NCBI GenBank assembly: GCA_005788935.1
Contig: SYAK01000320.1
Coordinates: forward strand, 1-7,839
From: Pseudomonadota bacterium
GTDB lineage: Bacteria; Myxococcota; UBA9042; PHBI01
Direction of reading: 5' to 3'
Length of the DNA stretch: 7,839 bases
Shown: positions 1 through 5,680 of the stretch, piece after piece
Layout of the letters: every line of letters begins with the position of its first letter
How positions within the stretch are numbered: position 1 is the first letter of the stretch
Translations under genes and position numbers: made by a program
Notes under the pieces: model-generated
Databases searched by the model: none
What the model saw: only the letters and a program-made list of their open reading frames with translations
Told to the model about the DNA's origin: nothing

Positions 1-1
1 G

Positions 2-385
2 ATTGAACATCCCACGGCCCCCCGCCTCCTGCTTGCTGTGCTGACGCTCGTCGTGGTCTTTGGGCTGGGCGTGGTCGCAGGCCTCGGCGTGGCGCACCTG
101 CTTCGACCGCCGCCGCCGCCCGATTTCCTCGCGCGTGACCCCGATGCCATCCTGCCCCCGTTCGACCGTCTTGGGCTTTCCGCGGGGCAGAAGATCGCGG
201 CACGGGCGATCGTTGCGCGTCACGCCGCAGCCATGGAGGACGCGTTGCAGGATGCGTTCCCCAGGATGCGCGCGGTGCGTCTGCAACTCGACGCGGACAT
301 GCGCACAATCCTGACGCCCACACAGAACAGGCAGTTTGACGCGTTCCTGGCCTCGCACCCGCCGATGCCAGGAGAACCGCGCTAG
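2..385 (+). CDS. Spy/CpxP/CnrX-like periplasmic metal or stress sensor (5' partial)
   Basis: A small membrane-anchored periplasmic protein of the LTxxQ (Spy/CpxP/CnrX, 'periplasmic heavy metal sensor') type. The frame is open to the left edge, so the true start is probably outside the window. The GTG at 38 has no ribosome binding site and would cut into the membrane segment. Numbering from that GTG, residues 1-22 are a hydrophobic Val/Leu/Gly helix. They are followed by a Pro-rich linker (PPPPP, 24-28) and a helical domain with a degenerate LSAGQ motif (47-51) and a canonical LTPTQ motif (92-96). The two motifs sit at the ends of a helical hairpin, as in Spy and CnrX. Family members bind unfolded proteins or metals, or act as the periplasmic sensor of an anti-sigma system. 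The stop lies 96 bases before the multicopper oxidase start, on the same strand, which supports a copper or envelope-stress role. An ECF sigma factor gene upstream would be typical but is not visible. Confidence 0.75.
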   Translation: MEHPTAPRLLLAVLTLVVVFGLGVVAGLGVAHLLRPPPPPDFLARDPDAILPPFDRLGLSAGQKIAARAIVARHAAAMEDALQDAFPRMRAVRLQLDADMRTILTPTQNRQFDAFLASHPPMPGEPR

Positions 386-471
386 CGTCGCTTTCCTGCG
401 CGTGTTCGCTAACGCCGCCGCGCGCTTCGTGGTCTACAGTCTGGAGCGCACTCCCGCGGTCCCAGCCATTT

Positions 472-476
472 GGAGA
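472..476 (+). promoter_or_regulatory. Ribosome binding site deciding the oxidase start
   Basis: GGAGA lies five bases before the ATG at 482 and supports that start. The in-frame TTG at 470 overlaps this site and would have no site of its own. Confidence 0.6.
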
Positions 477-481
477 ATCCG

Positions 482-2047
482 ATGCACATGAATCAGCCTC
501 CCCGCGGCCGCGTGCTCCGCTGGGTGAGCGCTGCGAGCCTCGCCGCCACGGCGTGCAGCAGCCACACGCACATGGACACGCCCGACCACATCGCGTCTGG
601 CACGATGGACGGGATGGACGGCATGGTCGCGAACTACGCGGACACGACCACGGGCGACATCCCGTCCTTTGAAGGCACGACCGTGACGCCCTCGTTGCCA
701 GGCACGCTGTGGATTCCGCCCGCGTTGACCGCCACGACCTTCAACCTGACCCTGGGCGAGGCGACCAAGGCCCTGCGCCCGGGCGCGACTACCAGCACGC
801 TCGGCTACAATGGCATGGACTTCTGGGGACCGACGCTGATCTTGAAGAAGGGCGATCACGTCAAGCTCCACGTCACCAATGACCTCAGCGTGGACACGAC
901 GACGCACTGGCATGGGCTGCACCTGCCTGCGGCGATGGACGGTGGGCCACACCAGGTCATTGCCCCGGGGACGACCTGGTCGCCCGAGTTCGACGTGATG
1001 AACCACGCATCTCTTTACTGGTATCATCCGCACATGCACGAGCACACCAAGGAGCAGCTGGCCCAGGGTGCGGGTGGCTTCATCATCATTCAGGATGACG
1101 AGGAGGCGAAGTTGGCGCTGCCGCGGACCTACGGCGTCGACGACATTCCGATCGTGTTCAGCAGCCGCCGCTTCAAGGCCGACAACCAGTTCGACCTGCA
1201 GGGCGAATATGGCGATTTCCTGATGGCGAATGGCGTCATCGACGCGACCACGACCCTCCCGGCCCAGGTGGTGCGGCTGCGCCTGCTGAATGCAGAGACC
1301 GAGCGGAGTTACATGCTCGGTTTTGCGGATGGTCGCACGTTTCAGCTGATCGGCAACGACGGCGGCCTGCTTGATGCGCCCGTTCCGCTGACGAAGCTGA
1401 TGCTGTCCGCGGGGGAGCGGGTCGAGATCCTGCTCGACCTGTCGAAAGAGGCCCCAGGTGCGACGTTCGCGATGCAAGCGTTCAATGGTGGATTTCCGCT
1501 GGGCTTTCCGGGTGGCGAGCCCCAGAGCAGCGGCAACTTCGGCAGTCTGCTGAACAACAAGACCTTCGACATGCTCAAGATTTCCGTGGGCCCGGCGACC
1601 GCGGACGCCATCACCCAAGTGCCACAAGCGCTGGTCAGGAACACCTACTGGACCGACGCCGACGTGACCAACAGCCGCACGCTGTCGATTACGGATCAGG
1701 GGCCAGGAACACCGTTCAGTTTCGATCATGCGAGCTTCAACATGGACACGATCAACCATGTCGTCGCCCTGAACGCGGTGGCGAAGTGGACCATCAAGAA
1801 CAACAGGACCTTTGGCCACGTGTTCCACATCCACGACGTCCAGTTCAAGATCGTCGCGCGTAGCCCCGGCCAGATCGACGCCTGGGAGCAGGGTTGGAAG
1901 GATACCGTGTTCGTGCCGGTCAACGCGTCAGTGAGCTTCATCGCGAGGTTCGATGACTTTGCCAGCGCGACCGACCCTTACATGTATCACTGCCATATGA
2001 GCAACCATGAGGACGGCGGGTTGATGGGACAGTTCCTGGTAAAGTAG
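482..2047 (+). CDS. Multicopper oxidase, three-domain (CueO/CotA/laccase-like), predicted lipoprotein
   Basis: A 521-residue periplasm-facing copper oxidase that couples one-electron oxidation of a substrate (Cu(I), other metals or phenols) to reduction of O2 to water. The ATG at 482 is chosen for its GGAGA site. Residues 8-24 form an Arg-containing signal peptide ending in ATAC, so Cys25 is the likely lipidation site. Ser at +2 favours outer-membrane sorting. There is no twin-arginine pair, although many oxidases of this class use Tat. The tether at residues 26-48 is rich in His and Met (H28, H30, M31, H36, M42, M45, M48). All four copper motifs are present: HWH (142-144), HPH (182-184), HVFHIH (446-451) and HCHMSNH (503-509). 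The type 1 ligands are H446, C504 and H509. The axial position (H509+5) is Leu514, with Met at 515. The Met-rich insert of E. coli CueO is absent. Length and motif spacing indicate an intact enzyme. Substrate is unknown; copper detoxification is inferred from the Spy-like neighbour. Confidence 0.93.
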   Translation: MHMNQPPRGRVLRWVSAASLAATACSSHTHMDTPDHIASGTMDGMDGMVANYADTTTGDIPSFEGTTVTPSLPGTLWIPPALTATTFNLTLGEATKALRPGATTSTLGYNGMDFWGPTLILKKGDHVKLHVTNDLSVDTTTHWHGLHLPAAMDGGPHQVIAPGTTWSPEFDVMNHASLYWYHPHMHEHTKEQLAQGAGGFIIIQDDEEAKLALPRTYGVDDIPIVFSSRRFKADNQFDLQGEYGDFLMANGVIDATTTLPAQVVRLRLLNAETERSYMLGFADGRTFQLIGNDGGLLDAPVPLTKLMLSAGERVEILLDLSKEAPGATFAMQAFNGGFPLGFPGGEPQSSGNFGSLLNNKTFDMLKISVGPATADAITQVPQALVRNTYWTDADVTNSRTLSITDQGPGTPFSFDHASFNMDTINHVVALNAVAKWTIKNNRTFGHVFHIHDVQFKIVARSPGQIDAWEQGWKDTVFVPVNASVSFIARFDDFASATDPYMYHCHMSNHEDGGLMGQFLVK

Positions 2048-2700
2048 CTGTCGCAATCGCAGATTTACTGGGGTGCCTGCGCTGTGCCGGGTGTCGGCTC
2101 GCGCAATGTGGCACATGGACATTCCTGGCGGCTGAATTCCTCACCTCGGCGCAGTCATCCGCGTCGACCGGCGCCGGACCTTCACCCTGGCGATGAACGT
2201 GTGTGTCCTCGGTCCCCGAACCGTCTGGCCCCCCACTCAGGGCCGATTCTGGAGGCCGCACCGGTTGGTGGTGGCGGCCCGGTGGCGGAGGCTCCCCGGG
2301 CTGTCTCCGCGGCGGTGTCGTGAACGCCGCCGACGCGAGGACGGACGTTCATGACCTGCACGTCATGTCCCTTCCCGCCCGCGCACGTTTCAGAATGCAT
2401 CACACATGTCCGAATGTCCGTGCCGTCCGCGTCCGGCACGACCGGGGGTGGCCCGACCGTGGAGCGTTCGCATCGGGACCCATCTTGCGGGGTGCGTCGA
2501 CGCCGGTCCGGGGAACCTGACGGGCGAGAAGCGCCTCGGGCGGCTGCTGATGGAGGTCCGGGCTCAGAACGCGCGGATCATTGTCGGAACGTTTACGGAT
2601 CCCGGGGGGCCTGCCGTCATGGGGTGAGGGCGCCGCGCGTGCGCAGCGGGAAGGGTCAGGGGCGCGCCTCGGTCCCTCCCGCTCGCGGCCGCGTCGCGCC
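2048..2700. other. Convergent intergenic region, no convincing gene
   Basis: About 650 bases lie between the stop of the plus-strand oxidase and the stop of the minus-strand lipoprotein. The open frames here give Pro/Arg/Ser/Gly-rich translations of the kind expected by chance in GC-rich DNA, and none matches a family I recognise. The stretch contains inverted repeats at 2350-2367 (CATGAC arms, 6-base spacer), 2419-2440 (7-base arms, 8-base loop) and 2645-2683. A short segment at about 2517-2627 on the plus strand reads like ordinary protein but has no identifiable start or homologue. No IS ends, tRNA or target-site duplication is evident. Confidence 0.6.
2645..2683 (-). terminator. Possible terminator hairpin after the minus-strand operon
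   Basis: The arms AGCGGGAAGGG (2645-2655) and CCCTCCCGCT (2674-2683) pair over ten positions with one bulged A. The loop between them itself contains the palindrome GGCGCGCC. The hairpin begins about 17 bases beyond the stop of the lipoprotein gene. No T-run follows on the minus strand, so intrinsic termination is uncertain. The structure could instead protect the mRNA end. Confidence 0.3.
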
Positions 2701-3141
2701 TCAGGGCGCGCAGGCGTAGGTGATGCGGGTCTCGCGGACGTCCCGGGTGCCCGAGATCTGGTTGGTCGTCGCGCCGCCCTGGACCTGTCGGCGCTCGGCC
2801 TCGGCGGTCTCGGTGGCGGAGCCGTCGCGCGTGTTGGCGGTCTCGGACGTGCCCGCCTTGTCGGCCCGCTCCTGCTCGCCGTAGTTCGTCTGGGTGTTGG
2901 CGTAGGCCTCGCTGCCGATGACGACGGACTCGCGGCGCTGGATCTGGAACTTGCCAGCGCCACAGTGGGCCGCCATCCGGGCCATCGCGTCCTTCATCGC
3001 GTCCTCCTCGCTGCCGTGGAGGACGAGGACGCCGCCGCGCGGCTCGATGTAGTTCTGCATCAGCACGCTGGCATATCCGCCGCAGGCGACGAGGGGCGCG
3101 GCCGAGAGGGCGACGGCGACGGAACGAAACGGGATACGCAT
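2701..3141 (-). CDS. Small lipoprotein of unknown function
   Basis: A 146-residue predicted lipoprotein. A ribosome binding site AGGAG (3149-3153) lies seven bases before the ATG. Residues 2-19 form a signal peptide ending in the lipobox LVAC, with Cys20 as the lipidated residue and Gly at +2. The mature part begins with about 55 residues that look like a compact beta-alpha-beta unit (GGVLVLHG, then a helix with AMKDAMARMAAHC). A polar, low-complexity stretch rich in Thr, Glu, Ala and Gln follows (about 78-130), and then a last strand ending in TYACAP. Cys60 and Cys144 are the only cysteines in the mature chain besides the lipidated one and could form a disulfide. Similar short lipoproteins are common in Myxococcota, from memory, but I know no function. 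It follows the barrel gene by 93 bases on the same strand, so it may be an accessory of that system or have its own promoter. Confidence 0.8.
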   Translation of the reverse strand: MRIPFRSVAVALSAAPLVACGGYASVLMQNYIEPRGGVLVLHGSEEDAMKDAMARMAAHCGAGKFQIQRRESVVIGSEAYANTQTNYGEQERADKAGTSETANTRDGSATETAEAERRQVQGGATTNQISGTRDVRETRITYACAP

Positions 3142-3181
3142 GGAATCACTCCTGAATTCGCGGGCGGGTCAGGTGGCGGCG

Positions 3182-3210
3182 CCACATTGCAGCCCCACAT
3201 TGCAGCCCCA
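3182..3210. repeat. Tandem 13-bp direct repeat upstream of the lipoprotein gene
   Basis: The unit CCACATTGCAGCC occurs twice in perfect tandem (3182-3194 and 3195-3207), followed by the first three bases of a third copy. It lies in the 93-base gap between the barrel and lipoprotein genes, 41-69 bases upstream of the lipoprotein start. On the coding strand the unit reads GGCTGCAATGTGG. It could be an operator-like repeat or the product of replication slippage. Confidence 0.85.
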
Positions 3211-3238
3211 TACTTCCGCGAACGCCGCGCCCCGTCAA
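3210..3238 (-). promoter_or_regulatory. Weak candidate promoter for the lipoprotein gene
   Basis: On the minus strand TTGACG (3238-3233, overlapping the barrel stop codon) is five of six bases identical to a sigma-70 -35 element. It stands 17 bases before AAGTAT (3215-3210), a poor -10 match (three of six). The candidate precedes the 13-bp tandem repeat, which would fall in the leader of the transcript. The -35 resemblance may be chance. Confidence 0.2.
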
Positions 3239-4812
3239 CCGCCCCCGAGCAGGCTGAAATCCCAGCGCAGCCTGAACGAGACGCGGTCATGGCGCTCGAG
3301 ACCGGCGATGGGGCCCGCGCGGTCGCCTGGCCCGTAGTGGATGTAGCCGAGGCCCACCTCGAGACCGTCCCGGACGCGCCAGTCGGCGTCGACACGGGCG
3401 ACCCAGCCGAGCTCGGCCGCGAGCCCGAAGCTCGTCACGACGGCGAGCAGTCTCAGCTGCTCGCGCAGCGCCCGGTGGCTCACGCGGACCGCCACCTGCG
3501 GCAGGTCCGGCGGGATGAGGAAGTCGAGGCCGCCGCGGAGCGGGACCGTCTGCGCGACCTCGACCGCCACGAGCGTGTCGGCGAGGCCCGACCACGCGAC
3601 CCCAAGCATGCCGCCGACGGTGTCCGAGCGGGCGACGCTCACCGCCGCCAGCGGGCTCGCCCCCGGGTCCGTCGTGTTGAAGGGGCGCGCGAGCCCGGCC
3701 GCGAGCTCCCAGCGCAGGATGAAGCTGTCGAGCGGCAGGGCGCCTGTCGTCGCGACGAGGCCGAAGCGCCGGTGCTCAAGCGGGATCCCGAGGTCACCGC
3801 CCGCCGCGAGGGCCTCTTGCGCAGGCAGCCCGACGACCCCCTGCAGGTCGAGGGCGAGGCCGCCGAGCAGCGCCAGATCGAGCCCGCTGCCGCGCCACGC
3901 CCAGCGCCCGAGCCACTGCTGCGCCTCCCAGCTGAAGCGCGGCGGCGCGTGGTGCCACGCGAGCTCGCGCCCCCTCAGGAGGGCCGCGATGTCGAGCCCA
4001 GTGGCGTTCGACAGCAGCGCTGGCAGGGGGCTGAAGGGGCCGAGCGGAGGTGTCCGGTAGCCGTAGAAGCCCTCGTGGATCCAGAGCAGCTCCACCCGGT
4101 GCGCGCCCTGGTAGAGGCCGAGCCGCGTCATCAGCGCGGGCAGCCGCAGGTCGTTGAGATCGGCGAGCCCGGGCTCCCGCAGATCCTTCGGGTTCGTCAC
4201 ATCCACGAGCGACAGCGCGTCCCCCTCGCCCCAGTTCAGGACCTGCAGCCCGGTCGTCACGGCCAGATCGCCGAGCTCGACGCCGAGCCACGCGCGCCGC
4301 AGATCGATGAGCCCGCGGTAGGCGTCGATCGTGGCCCCGTCAAGGCGCCGTGCGTCGACGTGGGTCGCCAGGTCGTACTCCGCGTGCGTCGCGAGGCCCG
4401 CCGACCAGCGGCCCCACCGCCAGGCGCCGACCAGATCGAGTGACTGGCGCGCCTTGGCGAGCGGTTCGTCCCGGAGGCGCTCGACCCAGAGGCCCGCATC
4501 CGAGCGGAAGAATCCGGTCAGTGACAGCGTGTAGCCCGGGGCTGACAGGACCGCGGGGGTGGAGGTCGTGTCGCCGAAGTCGAAGGCCTGGTCGCCCGTC
4601 GTCGCCGGACCTTCGGCGGGGGGCACAGCGGGCGCCTCATCGCCGAAATCGAAGGCCTCATCCTCGCCTCCGGTCGCCTCGCCGTCGTCGGTGCCTTCAG
4701 TCGCCCCGGCCCCGTCCGCGGCAACCTGCGGGGCGTCCGCCGCGGCCGGGGCCACGCCGAGCGCCAGCCCCGTCGCGACGAGGAGCGCCGCAGCGGCGCC
4801 CGCGCGGGTCAT
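3235..4812 (-). CDS. DUF1302-like outer-membrane beta-barrel protein
   Basis: A 525-residue predicted outer-membrane barrel. The ATG at 4812 is chosen because it lies one base after the upstream carrier's stop, preceded by GAGAAGGGG seven bases back, and because it opens a clean signal peptide (residues 1-25, likely cleaved near APAAA-D). A longer in-frame reading to 4971 gives Arg/Ser-rich sequence antisense to nothing and overlapping the carrier, so it is rejected. Residues 26-90 are an acidic, Ala/Pro/Gly-rich linker holding AFDFGD twice (53-58 and 76-81). From about residue 93 on, alternating polar and hydrophobic strands run to the end (final strand VSFRLRWDF, 511-519). The stretch NWGEGDALSLVDVTNPKDLR (193-212) matches the WG..D....D..NP.DLRE pattern I associate with DUF1302 barrels, which often lie beside RND exporters and LolA-like or DUF1329 proteins. 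Likely role: outer-membrane receptor or exit for the substrate of the neighbouring exporter and carrier. The substrate is unknown. Confidence 0.82.
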   Translation of the reverse strand: MTRAGAAAALLVATGLALGVAPAAADAPQVAADGAGATEGTDDGEATGGEDEAFDFGDEAPAVPPAEGPATTGDQAFDFGDTTSTPAVLSAPGYTLSLTGFFRSDAGLWVERLRDEPLAKARQSLDLVGAWRWGRWSAGLATHAEYDLATHVDARRLDGATIDAYRGLIDLRRAWLGVELGDLAVTTGLQVLNWGEGDALSLVDVTNPKDLREPGLADLNDLRLPALMTRLGLYQGAHRVELLWIHEGFYGYRTPPLGPFSPLPALLSNATGLDIAALLRGRELAWHHAPPRFSWEAQQWLGRWAWRGSGLDLALLGGLALDLQGVVGLPAQEALAAGGDLGIPLEHRRFGLVATTGALPLDSFILRWELAAGLARPFNTTDPGASPLAAVSVARSDTVGGMLGVAWSGLADTLVAVEVAQTVPLRGGLDFLIPPDLPQVAVRVSHRALREQLRLLAVVTSFGLAAELGWVARVDADWRVRDGLEVGLGYIHYGPGDRAGPIAGLERHDRVSFRLRWDFSLLGGG

Positions 4813-4813
4813 C

Positions 4814-5653
4814 TCAGAGCCCCTTCTCGAGGCGGCGCTCGGTGAAGTCGCTCTCCGTGACGCCCGCGTCCCCAAAACGCAGCTCCGACCAGACCAGGAT
4901 CGTTGTCGACTCGGGCTGCCCCGCGGCGTCGAGCGTCCGGACCATGATCTTCTTCGCGACCCAGAGGCCATCCTGCTTCACGATGTCGACGAAGCGCAGC
5001 TGCTTGACCTTGCGCCCGTTCGCGAGCCACGCCTTCATCTGGACAGGCATCAGCTTCGCCTTCGACACCCAGACTTGCGACCGCTCGTAGCCCGTCTCGT
5101 CCTTGACCTTGGCGGACTTCGGCTTCGACTCGATGAGCCAGCAGTCCTCGCCGTCGACCTTCACCGATTGCTGAGAAATCGTGTAAGCGTAATCTTTGAC
5201 GTCCTTGCCGGTCATGTCGGCATAGGTGAGATCCGATCCAAGGAAGGCGCCAGCCCGCCCCGCGCCCGAGATGCGCGTGGTCTTCGCGAGCGACGGCAGG
5301 TAGAGCCACTGGTCGTCGGCCTTCTTCCCGTCGTCGTGGTCGATGGTCAGGAGGCCGGTTCCGCGGTCCTCGGCGGGGGATTCGAACAGCATCAGCGTGC
5401 GCCGGCTGCCAACCGCGTCCATCGCGCGGGCCCGCACGACGCGGACCTTCTCGCGTCCGGCCGCGTCCTTCACTGTCATCGTCAGCCGAGCGGACATGCG
5501 GTCGCCCTCGGCGCGTCCCTCGACGGCCGTCATGATGGCCACCGCGTCGGTGGCGTCCGGCCCGACAGCCCGTGCGTCGGGGGCCCAGAGTGCGAGACCG
5601 AGGGTCGCGAGGGCGGTTGGGAGGCTGCCGGGAATCATTTGAACTGAAAACAT
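4814..5653 (-). CDS. LolA-like periplasmic outer-membrane lipoprotein-sorting family protein
   Basis: A 279-residue exported protein of the LolA-like family (the group usually labelled 'outer membrane lipoprotein-sorting protein', PF17131 type). These have a half-barrel fold that holds acyl chains. The ATG at 5653 has a strong GGAGGG site (5667-5662) eight bases upstream. The signal peptide spans residues 1-29 with probable cleavage after ARA. There is no lipobox, so the mature protein should be soluble in the periplasm. Family hallmarks are RGTGLLTID (97-105), DDQWLYLPSL (113-122), RISG (127-130) and GSDLTYADM (139-147). Later strands include CWLIESKP (171-178) and RSQVWVSKAKLMPVQ (191-205). 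The only mature cysteine is Cys171. The gene begins 27 bases after the exporter's stop and its end is coupled to the barrel start. It most likely ferries a lipid or lipidated substrate between the exporter and the outer membrane, rather than being the housekeeping LolA, which is usually shorter and works with LolCDE. Confidence 0.88.
   Translation of the reverse strand: MFSVQMIPGSLPTALATLGLALWAPDARAVGPDATDAVAIMTAVEGRAEGDRMSARLTMTVKDAAGREKVRVVRARAMDAVGSRRTLMLFESPAEDRGTGLLTIDHDDGKKADDQWLYLPSLAKTTRISGAGRAGAFLGSDLTYADMTGKDVKDYAYTISQQSVKVDGEDCWLIESKPKSAKVKDETGYERSQVWVSKAKLMPVQMKAWLANGRKVKQLRFVDIVKQDGLWVAKKIMVRTLDAAGQPESTTILVWSELRFGDAGVTESDFTERRLEKGL
4818..4828 (-). promoter_or_regulatory. Ribosome binding site inside the carrier gene, coupling barrel translation
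   Basis: GAGAAGGGG (4828-4820) codes for Glu-Lys-Gly at the carrier's C-terminus and lies seven bases before the barrel ATG. The carrier stop TGA (4816-4814) and the ATG (4812-4810) are separated by a single base. Ribosomes finishing the carrier can therefore restart directly on the barrel, which points to coupled production. Confidence 0.6.
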
Positions 5654-5661
5654 ATGCGGGT

Positions 5662-5667
5662 CCCTCC
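5662..5667 (-). promoter_or_regulatory. Ribosome binding site of the LolA-like gene
   Basis: GGAGGG lies eight bases before the ATG at 5653. It favours that start over the in-frame ATG at 5638, which would leave a shorter signal peptide. Confidence 0.65.
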
Positions 5668-5680
5668 GTGGTGCCAGCCC

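Noticed and set aside
38..40. GTG as the true start of the Spy-like protein
   Set aside because: No ribosome site; the frame is open to the window edge and the upstream residues extend the hydrophobic segment.
470..472. TTG start for the oxidase
   Set aside because: It overlaps the GGAGA site that serves the ATG at 482.
434..1834. 466-residue minus-strand open frame opposite the multicopper oxidase
   Set aside because: His/Arg/Val-rich shadow of a gene whose copper motifs are unmistakable on the other strand.
2106..2116. ATGTG-G-CACAT palindrome after the oxidase
   Set aside because: Too short and without a T-run; not convincing as a terminator or operator.
2350..2367. CATGAC/GTCATG dyad as a regulator binding site
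   Set aside because: Six-base arms in isolation, with no nearby promoter or gene start; arms of this size arise by chance.
2581..4443. 620-residue plus-strand open frame opposite the barrel and lipoprotein genes
   Set aside because: Arg/Glu/Pro-rich translation with no domain or signal. It is the antisense of two well-supported genes and is expected by chance at this GC content.
4813..4971. N-terminal extension of the barrel to the in-frame start at 4971
   Set aside because: It would overlap the carrier gene, encodes Arg/Ser-rich sequence and would bury the signal peptide.
4559..5647. 362-residue plus-strand open frame opposite the LolA-like gene
   Set aside because: Antisense shadow with no family features; the minus-strand gene has signal peptide, ribosome site and family motifs.
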